A DNA stretch of 22,351 nucleotides, taken from NCBI GenBank assembly GCA_015067125.1, contig SVNB01000012.1, positions 1 to 22,351 on the forward strand, read 5' to 3'. The position numbers were made by a program, and so were the translations under genes. This stretch comes from Oscillospiraceae bacterium (GTDB taxonomy: Bacteria; Bacillota; Clostridia; Oscillospirales; Ruminococcaceae). Under the pieces are notes generated by a model. That model was not told the origin of the DNA. It saw only the letters and a program-made list of their open reading frames with translations, and did not search any database. Of this stretch, positions 1 to 6,868 are shown one piece after another (the first letter of the stretch is position 1; each line of letters begins with the position of its first letter).

Positions 1-75
1 ATTGCCGCCGCAGTGATTTACGGCATTTTGCGCAATATTCCGCCCTTTGCTTTTCTTGCGCCCACCACAATATAA
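1..75 (+). CDS. C-terminal fragment of a possible DUF2752-type membrane protein
   Basis: Frame 1 is open from the first base to TAA at 73-75 and encodes 24 residues, including the stretch YGILRNIPPFAFLAP. A hydrophobic segment followed by RN-x-P...PF...LAP resembles what I remember of the C-terminus of DUF2752 proteins, small membrane proteins of unknown function common in Firmicutes. The fragment is too short to be sure and the start lies outside the window. Repeat-like sequence begins about 10 bases after the stop. Confidence 0.3.
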   Translation: MAAAVIYGILRNIPPFAFLAPTTI

Positions 76-84
76 TATTGATGC

Positions 85-184
85 GCCGTGCGGCCGCCCG
101 AAAAAGGCGTGACCGGGGAATTTTTTGCAAAATTCCGCGCATTTAACAAAAAAGGTCGTAGGGGCGGCCCTGTGTGGCCGCCCG
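85..184 (+). repeat. GTAGGG-type palindromic intergenic repeats, one remnant and one full unit
   Basis: A complete unit spans 158-184: GTAG, then the arms GGGCGGCC and GGCCGCCC around the loop CTGTGT. A right-half remnant ending GCGGCCGCCCG lies at 85-100. Between them GGAATTTT (117-124) pairs with AAAATTCC (129-136). The same GTAGGG-arm-loop-arm-CG design recurs with other arm sequences at 21136-21243. I recall such REP-like units as common in gut Clostridia, but copy number in this genome cannot be seen here. Confidence 0.6.
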
Positions 185-244
185 TAAAACGGCGAAAAGT
201 TTTTATAAATTACCGGCTCATCAAATACTTCCCCTTGAGAGCAA

Positions 245-500
245 AGCCTGCGAAGCGCGCCCAGTGGGCGAAACAGCGAGAACAAAAAGGGACCCCGAAA
301 AACGCAGTTTTTTGGGGAAGAGGAGAGGCAGACAAGCGGCTGAGGAATACCGCAAAGCGGTGTTCCGAAAAAAGCAGGTCTTGCCGCGACGAGGCGCCGC
401 GGTCAAAATATTCAAGGCGTATGCCGCAGAATATTTTGGGTACCGCAAGAGTACAGTGGCACGGCACAAGCCGTGACGAAAGGGTGTTTTTCACCCTCAT
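245..500 (+). other. Hairpin-rich non-coding region, candidate structured RNA or composite repeat
   Basis: No frame on either strand here has a ribosome binding site or a recognisable protein, but consecutive hairpins do occur. CCCCGAAAAA (293-302) pairs with TTTTTTGGGG (308-317). GGAATACCGC (344-353) pairs with GCGGTGTTCC (357-366). AAAATATTC (405-413) pairs with GAATATTTT (429-437), with GGC/GCC stacked inside. CACGGC (460-465) pairs with GCCGTG (470-475), and AGGGTG (481-486) with CACCCT (492-497). The two imperfect stems contain G-T pairs that would be allowed G-U pairs in plus-strand RNA but A-C mismatches in minus-strand RNA. A strong plus-strand terminator follows at 573. A clear promoter for it was not found. 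It could equally be a cluster of mobile palindromes. Confidence 0.45.
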
Positions 501-554
501 CCGTCTTTTTAGCCTCCGGCGAAAAATCCACCTTCCCCTCTTGGAAGGCTGCCC
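492..554 (-). repeat. Two-hairpin intergenic repeat, copy 1 (minus orientation)
   Basis: Read on the minus strand this is a CCTTCC/GGGGAAGG arm pair, then TGGATTT, a short GCC...GGC hairpin, AAAGAC and GGATGAGGG. The element at 19487-19550 has the same order: CCCTT/AAGGGAG arms, TGGATTT, a TTCGCC/GGCGAAA hairpin, AGAC and TGAGGGATTG. The shared linkers with different arms mark the two as one repeat family. Function is unknown. I recall similar elements as abundant in gut Firmicutes. Confidence 0.55.
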
Positions 555-572
555 TTTGGATTGACCGGCTGC

Positions 573-609
573 GGCATTTTTTGCCGTTTTCGGCAAAAAA
601 TGCCTTTTT
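573..609 (+). terminator. Strong intrinsic terminator upstream of the B12 operon promoter
   Basis: GGCATTTTTTGCC (573-585) and GGCAAAAAATGCC (592-604) form a perfect 13-bp stem with a 6-base loop, followed by TTTTT. It would end plus-strand transcripts coming from the left and insulates the riboswitch promoter that starts 3 bases downstream. Confidence 0.8.
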
Positions 610-611
610 GG

Positions 612-640
612 TTGACTTTGCTTTAAATAGGGTCTATAAT
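612..640 (+). promoter_or_regulatory. Sigma-A-type promoter of the cobalamin riboswitch and ECF operon
   Basis: TTGACT (612-617) and TATAAT (635-640) are separated by exactly 17 bp, nearly full consensus. Transcription would start near 647, about 20 bases before the riboswitch P1 stem. There is no other promoter candidate of this quality before the lipoprotein gene. Confidence 0.85.
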
Positions 641-667
641 ACCTTTTAGAAAATTTAATAACAACGA

Positions 668-824
668 TTTTTATGGCCGCATTTTTGCGGTAAAAAGGAA
701 CACGGTCAAAATCCGTGGCTGCTCCCTCAGCTGTATTTGCCGACGGAAAAACATTTATCCCACTGCTTTTGCGGGAAGGGCGTTTTTTCGGATGACGCAT
801 AAGCCAGAAGACTTGCCATAAAAA
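668..824 (+). promoter_or_regulatory. Cobalamin (vitamin B12) riboswitch aptamer
   Basis: P1 is a perfect 10-bp stem, TTTTTATGGC (668-677) with GCCATAAAAA (815-824). Inside it come the conserved blocks of the class in order: AAAAGGAA; the ACGG/CCGT helix leading into GTGGCTGCTCCCTCAGCTGT (the B12 box); ATCCCACTG...GGGAAGG (about 757-780); and GATGACGCATAAGCCAGAAG leading into ACTTGCC (about 791-817). The family binds adenosyl- or other cobalamins and lowers expression of B12 uptake or synthesis genes. Here it precedes a predicted B12 transporter, which fits. A terminator at 881-907 provides the likely expression platform, so control is probably by transcription attenuation. The exact cobalamin form recognised cannot be read from the sequence. 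Confidence 0.93.
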
Positions 825-880
825 ATTCGCGTGGGAATTCATTGGGAAAGGATGGATACCAAGCAGTTTTGTTCAGCTTG

Positions 881-907
881 CAGTCCTTTTTGCGGGACTG
901 TTTTTTT
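881..907 (+). terminator. Riboswitch expression-platform terminator
   Basis: CAGTCC (881-886) pairs with GGACTG (895-900), followed by seven T residues (901-907), placed between the aptamer and the first start codon at 935. A short CAAGC (860-864) / GCTTG (876-880) stem sits directly before it. The stem is only 6 bp, so its strength is uncertain, but the position is where a B12-dependent attenuator is expected. I could not identify a convincing antiterminator by eye. Confidence 0.7.
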
Positions 908-934
908 ATTGCCATAAAAAAGGGGATTTTTAAA

Positions 935-1519
935 ATGAAAAAGATTTTTGCGGCTGCCGCCGCCTTTATGCTTATGCTTATGCTTACCGGTTGTCAAAAC
1001 GACCTGCCTTCCGGCGGAGATACCTTCAGCGGATTTGAAGGATACACCCAGGAACTTACCGAGCAGGAACTGGAAAACGCCATGAAGTCCGGCAAGGTGG
1101 AACTTGAAAACCGCCCGGAAGAAAACATCTGCTACGTAAGCATCACCTGCAAAACCGCCATTGCCAGCGGCGAACTTTCGGATTCCATGCTTTCTGTCCT
1201 TCCGGAAGATGGCGTTATTCTTTTGGAATATAAAACGGATTTTGAAGAAGGCGATACCGTTTTTGACGTTGCAGCAAAAGTGGTTAAAGAAAATAAAATC
1301 CACATGGAACATACCGGTACCGCAAAGGTGCCGTATATCGAAGGTGTTGCCAACCTTTATGAATTTGACTGCGGCCCGCTTTCCGGCTGGATGTATCAGG
1401 TAAACGGCTGGTTCCCCAGTTTTTCCATGGGCCAGTTTGATGTGGAACCCGGCGACCATATAGAAATTATCTATACCTGCGATCTTGGCGATGACGTGGG
1501 CGATACCTACGGCGATTAA
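935..1519 (+). CDS. DUF4430 lipoprotein, putative cobalamin-binding partner of the ECF transporter
   Basis: A 194-residue protein. The N-terminus is a lipoprotein signal with lipobox LTGC (Cys20), so it should be anchored to the outer face of the membrane. The C-terminal part (GWMYQVNGWFPSF, then a beta-rich segment ending EPGDHIEIIYTC) matches DUF4430, a fold family that as I recall includes the C-terminal cobalamin-contacting domain of intrinsic factor and transcobalamin. The ATG at 935 was chosen over the upstream in-frame start at 842 because AGGGG lies about 10 bases before it, the signal peptide begins there, and 842 falls inside the riboswitch leader. It is the first gene after a B12 riboswitch and 23 bp before the ECF T component. 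I infer that it captures B12 or B12-like corrinoids outside the cell and delivers them to the S component. Cobalamin binding by this subgroup is not shown by the sequence. Confidence 0.8.
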   Translation: MKKIFAAAAAFMLMLMLTGCQNDLPSGGDTFSGFEGYTQELTEQELENAMKSGKVELENRPEENICYVSITCKTAIASGELSDSMLSVLPEDGVILLEYKTDFEEGDTVFDVAAKVVKENKIHMEHTGTAKVPYIEGVANLYEFDCGPLSGWMYQVNGWFPSFSMGQFDVEPGDHIEIIYTCDLGDDVGDTYGD

Positions 1520-1542
1520 TTTTAAAAAAGGAAAAAACAAAA

Positions 1543-2445
1543 ATGAATTCGGGAAAAGCGCTTAAAACAGAATCCGGCCTTGGCCTTTATCACCCGTTGG
1601 TAAGCTTTGGCTATTTTGTTGCGGTGATAGCAGGAACTCTTCTGTTTATTCACCCTGTTTTTGTGCTACTTTCTTTAGGGTGTGCGCTGGTTTGTTCGGG
1701 GCTTATCAACGGAAAAAAGACAATGCTTGCCACCCTTGGCTTCGGTGTTCCGATGTTCATATTTATTGCTGTTGCAAACCCGCTTTTTAACCACCGGGGC
1801 GCAACCATTCTTTTTTATCTTTTTGATAACCCTGTTACAAAAGAGGCCATTATATACGGCCTTGTTTCTGCCGGAATGATGTTTGCGGCAGTGGTGTGGT
1901 TTACCTGTTACAATACTGTTGTAACTTCGGATAAATTCATCTATATTTTCGGAAGGATACTGCCTTCCATAGCGCTTATAATTTCGATGACCCTTTCGCT
2001 TATACCCCGGCTTATGGCGCAGGTAAAGATTATTGCGGATGCCCAGAGAAGCGTCGGTTTGGACTGGAAAAGCGGAAGCTTAAAACAGCGCATACATTCC
2101 GGCGCAAGAATACTTTCCATTCTGGTAAGCTGGGCACTGGAAGACGCTGTTATCACCGCGGATTCCATGCGGGCAAGGGGTTACGGCCAGCACAGGCGAA
2201 GCACTTTTTCCGTATTCCGCTTTGGCAAAAGAGATGCTGTTATGCTGGCGGTAATATTGCTGCTTTTGGCGGCAGAAATTTTTGCCTATATAAGCGGCAG
2301 GGGAACTATGGAGTTTTATCCGGCAATGGTTTTGCCGCAAATGGATTTTATTGATGCTTTGATTTATATTGCATATTTCGCCCTGGGAATTCTTCCGGCG
2401 GCAATTCAGATAAAGGAGGACCTTAAATGGAAGCAATTAGAGTAA
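1543..2445 (+). CDS. cbrV: ECF transporter transmembrane (T) component of the cobalamin ECF system
   Basis: A 300-residue polytopic membrane protein of the CbiQ/EcfT family. It carries the two cytoplasmic coupling motifs of T components: ADAQRSVG (165-172) and ADSMRARGYG (206-215). Their Arg-containing short helices insert into the grooves of the two ATPase domains. Hydrophobic segments lie around 20-55, 60-80, 100-125, 130-155 and 230-290. Its last 19 bases overlap the start of the ATPase gene, and the Shine-Dalgarno sequence of that gene (AAAGGAGGA) lies inside this reading frame. The name cbrV follows the predicted cobalamin ECF (CbrTUV) naming as I remember it. Assignment to B12 comes from the riboswitch and the S component rather than from this protein. 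Confidence 0.9.
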   Translation: MNSGKALKTESGLGLYHPLVSFGYFVAVIAGTLLFIHPVFVLLSLGCALVCSGLINGKKTMLATLGFGVPMFIFIAVANPLFNHRGATILFYLFDNPVTKEAIIYGLVSAGMMFAAVVWFTCYNTVVTSDKFIYIFGRILPSIALIISMTLSLIPRLMAQVKIIADAQRSVGLDWKSGSLKQRIHSGARILSILVSWALEDAVITADSMRARGYGQHRRSTFSVFRFGKRDAVMLAVILLLLAAEIFAYISGRGTMEFYPAMVLPQMDFIDALIYIAYFALGILPAAIQIKEDLKWKQLE

Positions 2446-4091
2446 AAAACTTTGGCTTTGATTATGCTGTCGGCAACGAAACGGCCCTCCGCAATATTGA
2501 TTTTACCGTTAACGAAGGGGAATTTATTGTGGTCTGCGGTCCTTCCGGCTGCGGAAAATCCACCCTGCTTAAAAGCCTTAAACCACAGCTTAAACCCTTT
2601 GGCACCACCAAAGGTTCCATAGAATTTTACGGCGAGGACGTTTATTCTCTTCCGGAAGAAAAAACTGCCGCGGAAATCGGCTTTGTTATGCAGAATCCGG
2701 ATGCGCAGATCGTTACCGATAAAGTCTGGCACGAACTTGCCTTTGGACTGGAAAATCTTGGGGTAGAAACCCCGATAATCCGAAGCCGCGTTGCAGAAAT
2801 GGCAAACTATTTTGGCATACATACCTGGTTCCGCAAAAAAACCGCGGAACTTTCCGGCGGACAGAAGCAGCTTTTAAACCTTGCTTCCGTAATGCTTATG
2901 CAGCCAAAGCTTATTATTCTGGACGAGCCTTCCAGCCAGCTGGACCCCATTGCCGCAAGGGAATTTCTTGAAAACGTGCGCAAGATAAACCTGGAACTGG
3001 GCACAACCATAATCATCACCGAGCACAATCTTGAAGAGGTTTACGGCTATGCGGATAAAGTTTTGCTTATGGAAAACGGAACGGTTAAAAAATATCTTCC
3101 TCCGCAGGAAATGGCCCAGTACCTTGCGGAAAACGAAATGGACGGAATGTATAAAGCTTTGCCAACCCCGGCAAGAATGTACGGAAGCGTGCTTAAAGGC
3201 GAATGCCCGCTAAGCATAGTAGAGGGCAGAAGCTGGTTCAGCCGCCTTGTAAACGAAAAGCACCCAAAATCTCCCGTGCTTGGCGAGCACGAACGCCCTG
3301 CGGAAAAAGTTATTGATATAAACGAAGTGTGGTTTCAGTACGAAAAAGGCGCTGATCCGGTGCTTCGGGATCTTTCATTCAGCGTGAGAAAAGGAGAGAT
3401 CTGTTCCGTTCTGGGCGGCAACGGCGCCGGAAAAACCACCATGCTTTCCGTTGTTTCTCAAAAACGCAAATACAACCTTGGCAGCATAAAAATCTGCGGA
3501 AAAGAACTTAACAAATATAAAGGCACAGAACTTTTTGACCGCAATATGGCTGTTTTGCCGCAAAACCCCCAGTCGCTTTTTGTTTTCGAAACTTTGCGCC
3601 GTGATCTGGAAGAGGTTTTTAACGGAAAGAAAATCCCAAAGGAAGAAATTGAACAAAGGGTTCTTTCCGTTGCAAAAAAGATGGAGGTGGATACCCTTCT
3701 GGACCGCCACCCATACGATCTTTCCGGCGGAGAAATGCAGAAGGCGGCCCTTGCAAAAATACTTCTTCTGGAACCAAAGCTTCTGCTTCTTGATGAACCC
3801 ACAAAAGGAATGGATGCGCTTTCCAAAGAAAACATGGGCAGTATTCTGCGCGAACTTGCGGCAGAGGGCGCAACGGTTCTTATGGTTACGCATGATATAG
3901 AATTCTGCGCAAAATATTCCGATCACTGCATGCTTTTCTTTGACGGATACATTGTTTCGGAGGGTTCTCCCAAAAAGTTCTTTTCCGAAAACAGCTTTTA
4001 TACCACCGCCGCAAGCCGCATGACAAGGCATCTTGTGCGCAACATAATAACCTGTGAAGAAGGTGAACAGCTTTGCAGAAGCCTTCTTTAA
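2427..4091 (+). CDS. cbrU: Fused tandem ECF ATPase (A-A') of the cobalamin transporter
   Basis: A 554-residue protein with two complete ABC ATPase domains in one chain. Domain 1 has Walker A GPSGCGKST (38-46), signature LSGGQ (142-146), Walker B LIILDE (162-167) and switch His200. Domain 2 has GGNGAGKTT (330-338), LSGGE (432-436), LLLLDE (452-457) and His489. The two halves are joined by a linker of about 60 residues (about 230-295). Most ECF systems use two separate proteins, EcfA1 and EcfA2. The fused form is typical of dedicated (group I) vitamin systems, so this transporter probably does not share its energizing module with other S components. AAAGGAGGA lies 6 bases before the ATG. Both ends overlap neighbouring genes by 19 bases, indicating translational coupling of T, A and S. 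Confidence 0.92.
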   Translation: MEAIRVKNFGFDYAVGNETALRNIDFTVNEGEFIVVCGPSGCGKSTLLKSLKPQLKPFGTTKGSIEFYGEDVYSLPEEKTAAEIGFVMQNPDAQIVTDKVWHELAFGLENLGVETPIIRSRVAEMANYFGIHTWFRKKTAELSGGQKQLLNLASVMLMQPKLIILDEPSSQLDPIAAREFLENVRKINLELGTTIIITEHNLEEVYGYADKVLLMENGTVKKYLPPQEMAQYLAENEMDGMYKALPTPARMYGSVLKGECPLSIVEGRSWFSRLVNEKHPKSPVLGEHERPAEKVIDINEVWFQYEKGADPVLRDLSFSVRKGEICSVLGGNGAGKTTMLSVVSQKRKYNLGSIKICGKELNKYKGTELFDRNMAVLPQNPQSLFVFETLRRDLEEVFNGKKIPKEEIEQRVLSVAKKMEVDTLLDRHPYDLSGGEMQKAALAKILLLEPKLLLLDEPTKGMDALSKENMGSILRELAAEGATVLMVTHDIEFCAKYSDHCMLFFDGYIVSEGSPKKFFSENSFYTTAASRMTRHLVRNIITCEEGEQLCRSLL

Positions 4092-4780
4092 AAAACAGCC
4101 GCACAAAGGTTATGTTTGTGCTTGTGTGCCTGCTTTTTCCGCTTACTTTGTGGATATTTATGGCAACGGGCGCAAAGAATTACGGCCTTATAAGCATGGT
4201 GATGGTTATTTTGGCCATGGTGCCGTTTTTAATGCTTTACGAGATGAAAAAGCCCCAGGCAAGGGAATGGATACCCCTTGCCGTAATGGCGGCCATTGCC
4301 GCCGTTGGCAGGGCGGCGTTTGCCTTTGTGCCGCATTTTAAACCAACCTCCGCAATAATTGTTATAACCGCAATGGTCTTTGGGCCGGAGGCGGGTTTTC
4401 TTACCGGTGCCATTTCCGCTTTGGCTTCCAACCTGTTTTTCGGGCAGGGACCGTGGACTCCGTGGCAGATGTTTGCATGGGGACTTATAGGATTTCTTGC
4501 GGGAATTCTTTCCAAACACGGTCTGCTTAAAAAGAAGTGGCAGCTTATTGTTTTCGGCGCCGCCTGCGGATACATCTATGGCTGGATACTGAATATCTGG
4601 TCCGGAGCGGGATTTGTTTACGGCCTTTCGTGGCAAAGCTATATAAGCCTTTGCGTAACAAGTCTTTTGCCGGATACCATACACGGCGCGGCAACGGTTA
4701 TATTTCTGCTGCTGCTTTCGGATTCCTGGGGAGCAAAGCTGCGCAGGGTAAAGCAAAAATTCGGAATACTTGCAAGTTAG
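4073..4780 (+). CDS. cbrT: ECF transporter S component, predicted cobalamin-specific (CbrT-like)
   Basis: A 235-residue membrane protein with about six hydrophobic segments and the conserved stretch VFGPEAGFLTGAISALASN (about residues 103-121), followed by FFGQGPWTPWQMFAWGLIGF. This pattern is typical of the CbrT-like ECF substrate-binding subunits, which bind cobalamin and relatives. I chose the TTG at 4073, which overlaps the ATPase gene by 19 bases, because AAGAAGGTGA lies about 8 bases upstream. The next in-frame ATG, at 4112, has only an AAAGG that ends two bases from it. This is the last gene of the operon, and a perfect 11-bp-stem terminator begins two bases after the stop. Specificity is inferred from the upstream B12 riboswitch and recalled family similarity. 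Confidence 0.87.
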   Translation: MQKPSLKNSRTKVMFVLVCLLFPLTLWIFMATGAKNYGLISMVMVILAMVPFLMLYEMKKPQAREWIPLAVMAAIAAVGRAAFAFVPHFKPTSAIIVITAMVFGPEAGFLTGAISALASNLFFGQGPWTPWQMFAWGLIGFLAGILSKHGLLKKKWQLIVFGAACGYIYGWILNIWSGAGFVYGLSWQSYISLCVTSLLPDTIHGAATVIFLLLLSDSWGAKLRRVKQKFGILAS

Positions 4781-4781
4781 T

Positions 4782-4815
4782 AAAAAGCTTCGTCACTTTG
4801 TGGCGAAGCTTTTTG
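4782..4815 (+). terminator. Terminator of the cobalamin ECF operon
   Basis: AAAAAGCTTCG (4782-4792) and CGAAGCTTTTT (4804-4814) form a perfect 11-bp stem. The 3' arm supplies the T-run. It begins two bases after the cbrT-like stop. Confidence 0.85.
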
Positions 4816-4916
4816 TATTACCGCAGCCAATTATTAAAGCTTTATTAAATATTTTTCTGTTTTATTGCAACATAAACGCGGATTTGATACACTATATTTA
4901 TATAAGGAGGGATTTT

Positions 4917-5198
4917 ATGTATAAAGAAATCACCTGCGCACGCTGCGGAAAAATTCTGGAATTTGTAAAATCCGGTGCAGTTCAGCTTGGAAGAGAAACC
5001 ATGTTTATGGATAGGGACTACGAAAAAGATTTTCTTCCGGTGGATATTTATCTTTGTCCGGAATGCGGAGAATACCATTTTATTAAATGTGAACCCTGCA
5101 AAAAAGAAGAACTTATAAAATGCAAATGGTGCTGTAAAATGGTCGATCCCACATATCCCCATTGCCCGAACTGCGGACATGATCCTAAAAACTGGTAA
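4917..5198 (+). CDS. Small cysteine-rich zinc-ribbon protein
   Basis: A 93-residue protein with 11 cysteines, mostly in five CxxC pairs: C7/C10, C47/C50, C58/C61, C69/C72 (followed by C73) and C83/C86. The last pair reads HCPNCGHDP, a classic zinc-ribbon knuckle. Two or more zinc ribbons are likely, with a 36-residue loop between the first and second pairs. It has no signal or membrane segment, so it is probably cytosolic. AAGGAGG (4904-4910) lies 6 bases before the ATG, which rejects longer upstream in-frame starts that would read through the terminator. It lies 25 bp before the sugar-ATPase gene and may be co-transcribed with it. Molecular function is unknown. Nucleic-acid or protein binding is the usual role of such domains. 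Confidence 0.75.
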   Translation: MYKEITCARCGKILEFVKSGAVQLGRETMFMDRDYEKDFLPVDIYLCPECGEYHFIKCEPCKKEELIKCKWCCKMVDPTYPHCPNCGHDPKNW

Positions 5199-5223
5199 TT
5201 TTAGCAGAAAGTGAAATTTTGAT

Positions 5224-6372
5224 ATGGCAGAATTAAAACTTGTTAATGTAACAAAAATTTTTCCCTGGGCAAATTCCGCGGAAAAGGAAAAAGCCAAAGA
5301 AAATAATAACCCGCAATATTCCGAAGAAGGCGTTGCCGCCGTAAGGGATTTTTCCATCGAGGTTGCGGATAAGGAATTTATTGTTCTGGTCGGTCCTTCC
5401 GGCTGCGGAAAATCCACCACCCTGCGCATAATTGCCGGACTTGAAGACCCCTCTTCCGGCGACATTTACATAGGCACCGAACGGGTAAACGATTTTGCTC
5501 CGAAAAAGCGTGATATTTCCATGGTTTTTCAGAACTATGCGCTTTTTCCGCACATGAACGTTTATGATAACATGGCCTTCGGCCTTAAAATGCGCCATGC
5601 TTCCAAAGAAGAAATTGATAAAAAAGTGCGCGAAGCGGCAGAAATACTTGGCCTTACGGAATATCTTGGCAGAAAGCCAAAGGCTCTTTCCGGCGGACAG
5701 CGCCAGCGCGTTGCCATTGGCAGGGCCATTGTGCGCGAACCAAAGCTTTTTCTTATGGACGAGCCTCTTTCCAACCTTGATGCAAAGCTTAGAAGCCAGA
5801 TGCGTACCGAAATAATAAAGCTGCGCCAAAAGCTGAACACCACTTTTATTTACGTTACTCACGACCAGACAGAAGCCATGACCCTTGGTGACAGAATGGT
5901 TATTATGAAGGACGGCATTGTTCAGCAAATAGGCACCCCGCAGGAAGTTTTTAACCACCCGGCAAATATTTTTGTCGCGGGATTTATCGGCACACCGCAG
6001 ATGAACTTTTTCCCCGCAAGGCTTATTCGCCGGGGCGATGAATATTCCGTGCTTCTTTGCGGAAGCATAATTCCCCTTTCCCCAAAAACAAGCGCCGCGC
6101 TTAAAGAAAAAAATTCTCCGGATAGAGATATTACTCTTGGCATCCGTCCGGAACACATCGGCCTTGCCGAAAAAGGCGTTTCGGCAAAGGTGGAACTTTG
6201 CGAGATGATGGGTTCTTCGCACCATATCCATGCCACAGTCGGCACGGAAGAAGCGGTTATTGTTCTTCCTTCCTCAAAAGATCACGGACTTTCTTCCGGA
6301 GATAAAATATTCCTTGATTTTGACGGAGAAAAAGTGCATCTTTTCGGACCGGACGGAAGAAATATTCTTTAA
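5224..6372 (+). CDS. msmX: Multi-sugar ABC transporter ATPase (MsmX/MsmK/UgpC type)
   Basis: A 382-residue ATPase of the MalK/UgpC family that powers sugar importers from the cytoplasmic side. Walker A is GPSGCGKST (57-65), the Q-loop is Gln103, the signature is LSGGQ (155-159), Walker B is LFLMDE (175-180) and the switch is His213. The C-terminal third (about 240-382) is the OB-fold/TOBE regulatory region, including GIRPEHIG. A polar insertion (about residues 15-37) follows the first beta strand, where classical MalK has a short turn; I recall this in clostridial homologues. No permease or binding-protein gene is nearby. That is typical of the shared ATPase, which in Bacillus and Streptococcus serves several distant sugar importers. 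The ribosome binding site is weak (AGAAAGTG). A small membrane protein follows 15 bp downstream. Confidence 0.9.
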   Translation: MAELKLVNVTKIFPWANSAEKEKAKENNNPQYSEEGVAAVRDFSIEVADKEFIVLVGPSGCGKSTTLRIIAGLEDPSSGDIYIGTERVNDFAPKKRDISMVFQNYALFPHMNVYDNMAFGLKMRHASKEEIDKKVREAAEILGLTEYLGRKPKALSGGQRQRVAIGRAIVREPKLFLMDEPLSNLDAKLRSQMRTEIIKLRQKLNTTFIYVTHDQTEAMTLGDRMVIMKDGIVQQIGTPQEVFNHPANIFVAGFIGTPQMNFFPARLIRRGDEYSVLLCGSIIPLSPKTSAALKEKNSPDRDITLGIRPEHIGLAEKGVSAKVELCEMMGSSHHIHATVGTEEAVIVLPSSKDHGLSSGDKIFLDFDGEKVHLFGPDGRNIL

Positions 6373-6387
6373 AGCGAGGACTGCTTT

Positions 6388-6690
6388 ATGAAAAAGAAAA
6401 TCATCACTGTTTTTTCGGTTTTTGTTCTTGTTTTTGCGCTGCTTTGGTTTTCGGATATTCTGCCGGCACAGGCGGCAAAAATCGCCGCAAAAAGCTATAT
6501 GAAAGAACAGCTTTACGGCGAACATTATAAAATCGAATATTCGGAATATTCCCCGGCGCACGACAGTTATTTTGTATATTTCAGCGGAGGACCAAACCCC
6601 GAAGGCAAAATAGGCACCACAAGGCATATTGGGGTATATTACCGGTATTTTCCCTTTTTTGTCTGGTACGATTCCATGTATCCGGGTTGA
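6388..6690 (+). CDS. Small membrane-anchored or exported protein, possibly YfjL-like
   Basis: A 100-residue protein with a lysine-rich start and one hydrophobic segment (about 5-24), then a region predicted outside the membrane: AKSYMKEQLYGEHYKIEYSE, DSYFVYFSGG and a tyrosine-rich C-terminus ending YDSMYPG. The AxA pattern after the hydrophobic core (PAQAA) could be a signal-peptidase site. GCGAGGA lies 8 bases before the ATG, and the gene begins 15 bp after the ATPase stop, so it is probably co-transcribed. The tyrosine-rich tail and layout recall YfjL/DUF3139-type small proteins, but that is a weak memory match. Function unknown. Confidence 0.65.
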   Translation: MKKKIITVFSVFVLVFALLWFSDILPAQAAKIAAKSYMKEQLYGEHYKIEYSEYSPAHDSYFVYFSGGPNPEGKIGTTRHIGVYYRYFPFFVWYDSMYPG

Positions 6691-6777
6691 TAAACCGCAT
6701 AAATAAGCCATTTCTTCGTTTTCAATATTCGTATTTATATACTTTTAAGTATTATAATTTAAATGAATTATTGTAAA

Positions 6778-6812
6778 AACAGCCGCATTTTTTGTGCGGC
6801 TGTTGCTTTTTT
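6778..6812 (+). terminator. Terminator after the sugar-ATPase operon
   Basis: AACAGCCGCA (6778-6787) and TGCGGCTGTT (6795-6804) form a 10-bp stem followed by GCTTTTTT. The T-rich tail overlaps the -35 element of the next promoter. Confidence 0.82.
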
Positions 6813-6831
6813 GCGAATATTTTATTATAAT
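6803..6831 (+). promoter_or_regulatory. Promoter of the MazG-like gene
   Basis: TTGCTT (6803-6808) and TATAAT (6826-6831) are 17 bp apart. The start codon lies about 38 bp downstream. The -35 element is built into the tail of the preceding terminator. Confidence 0.6.
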
Positions 6832-6868
6832 TCAAACAGAAATATCTGTTACATAAGAGGTGTTACCT

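Noticed and set aside
88..842. Open frames of 60-210 codons on both strands left of the B12 operon
   Set aside because: They have no suitable ribosome binding site and no recognisable domain, mutually overlap, and are rich in Arg/Lys or Cys/Ser runs as in translated hairpins. One would run through the riboswitch aptamer, and the terminator at 573 cuts across others.
842..934. N-terminal extension of the DUF4430 lipoprotein to an in-frame ATG at 842
   Set aside because: It would translate the riboswitch expression platform and bury the signal peptide inside the protein. The ATG at 935 has its own Shine-Dalgarno and a proper lipoprotein signal.
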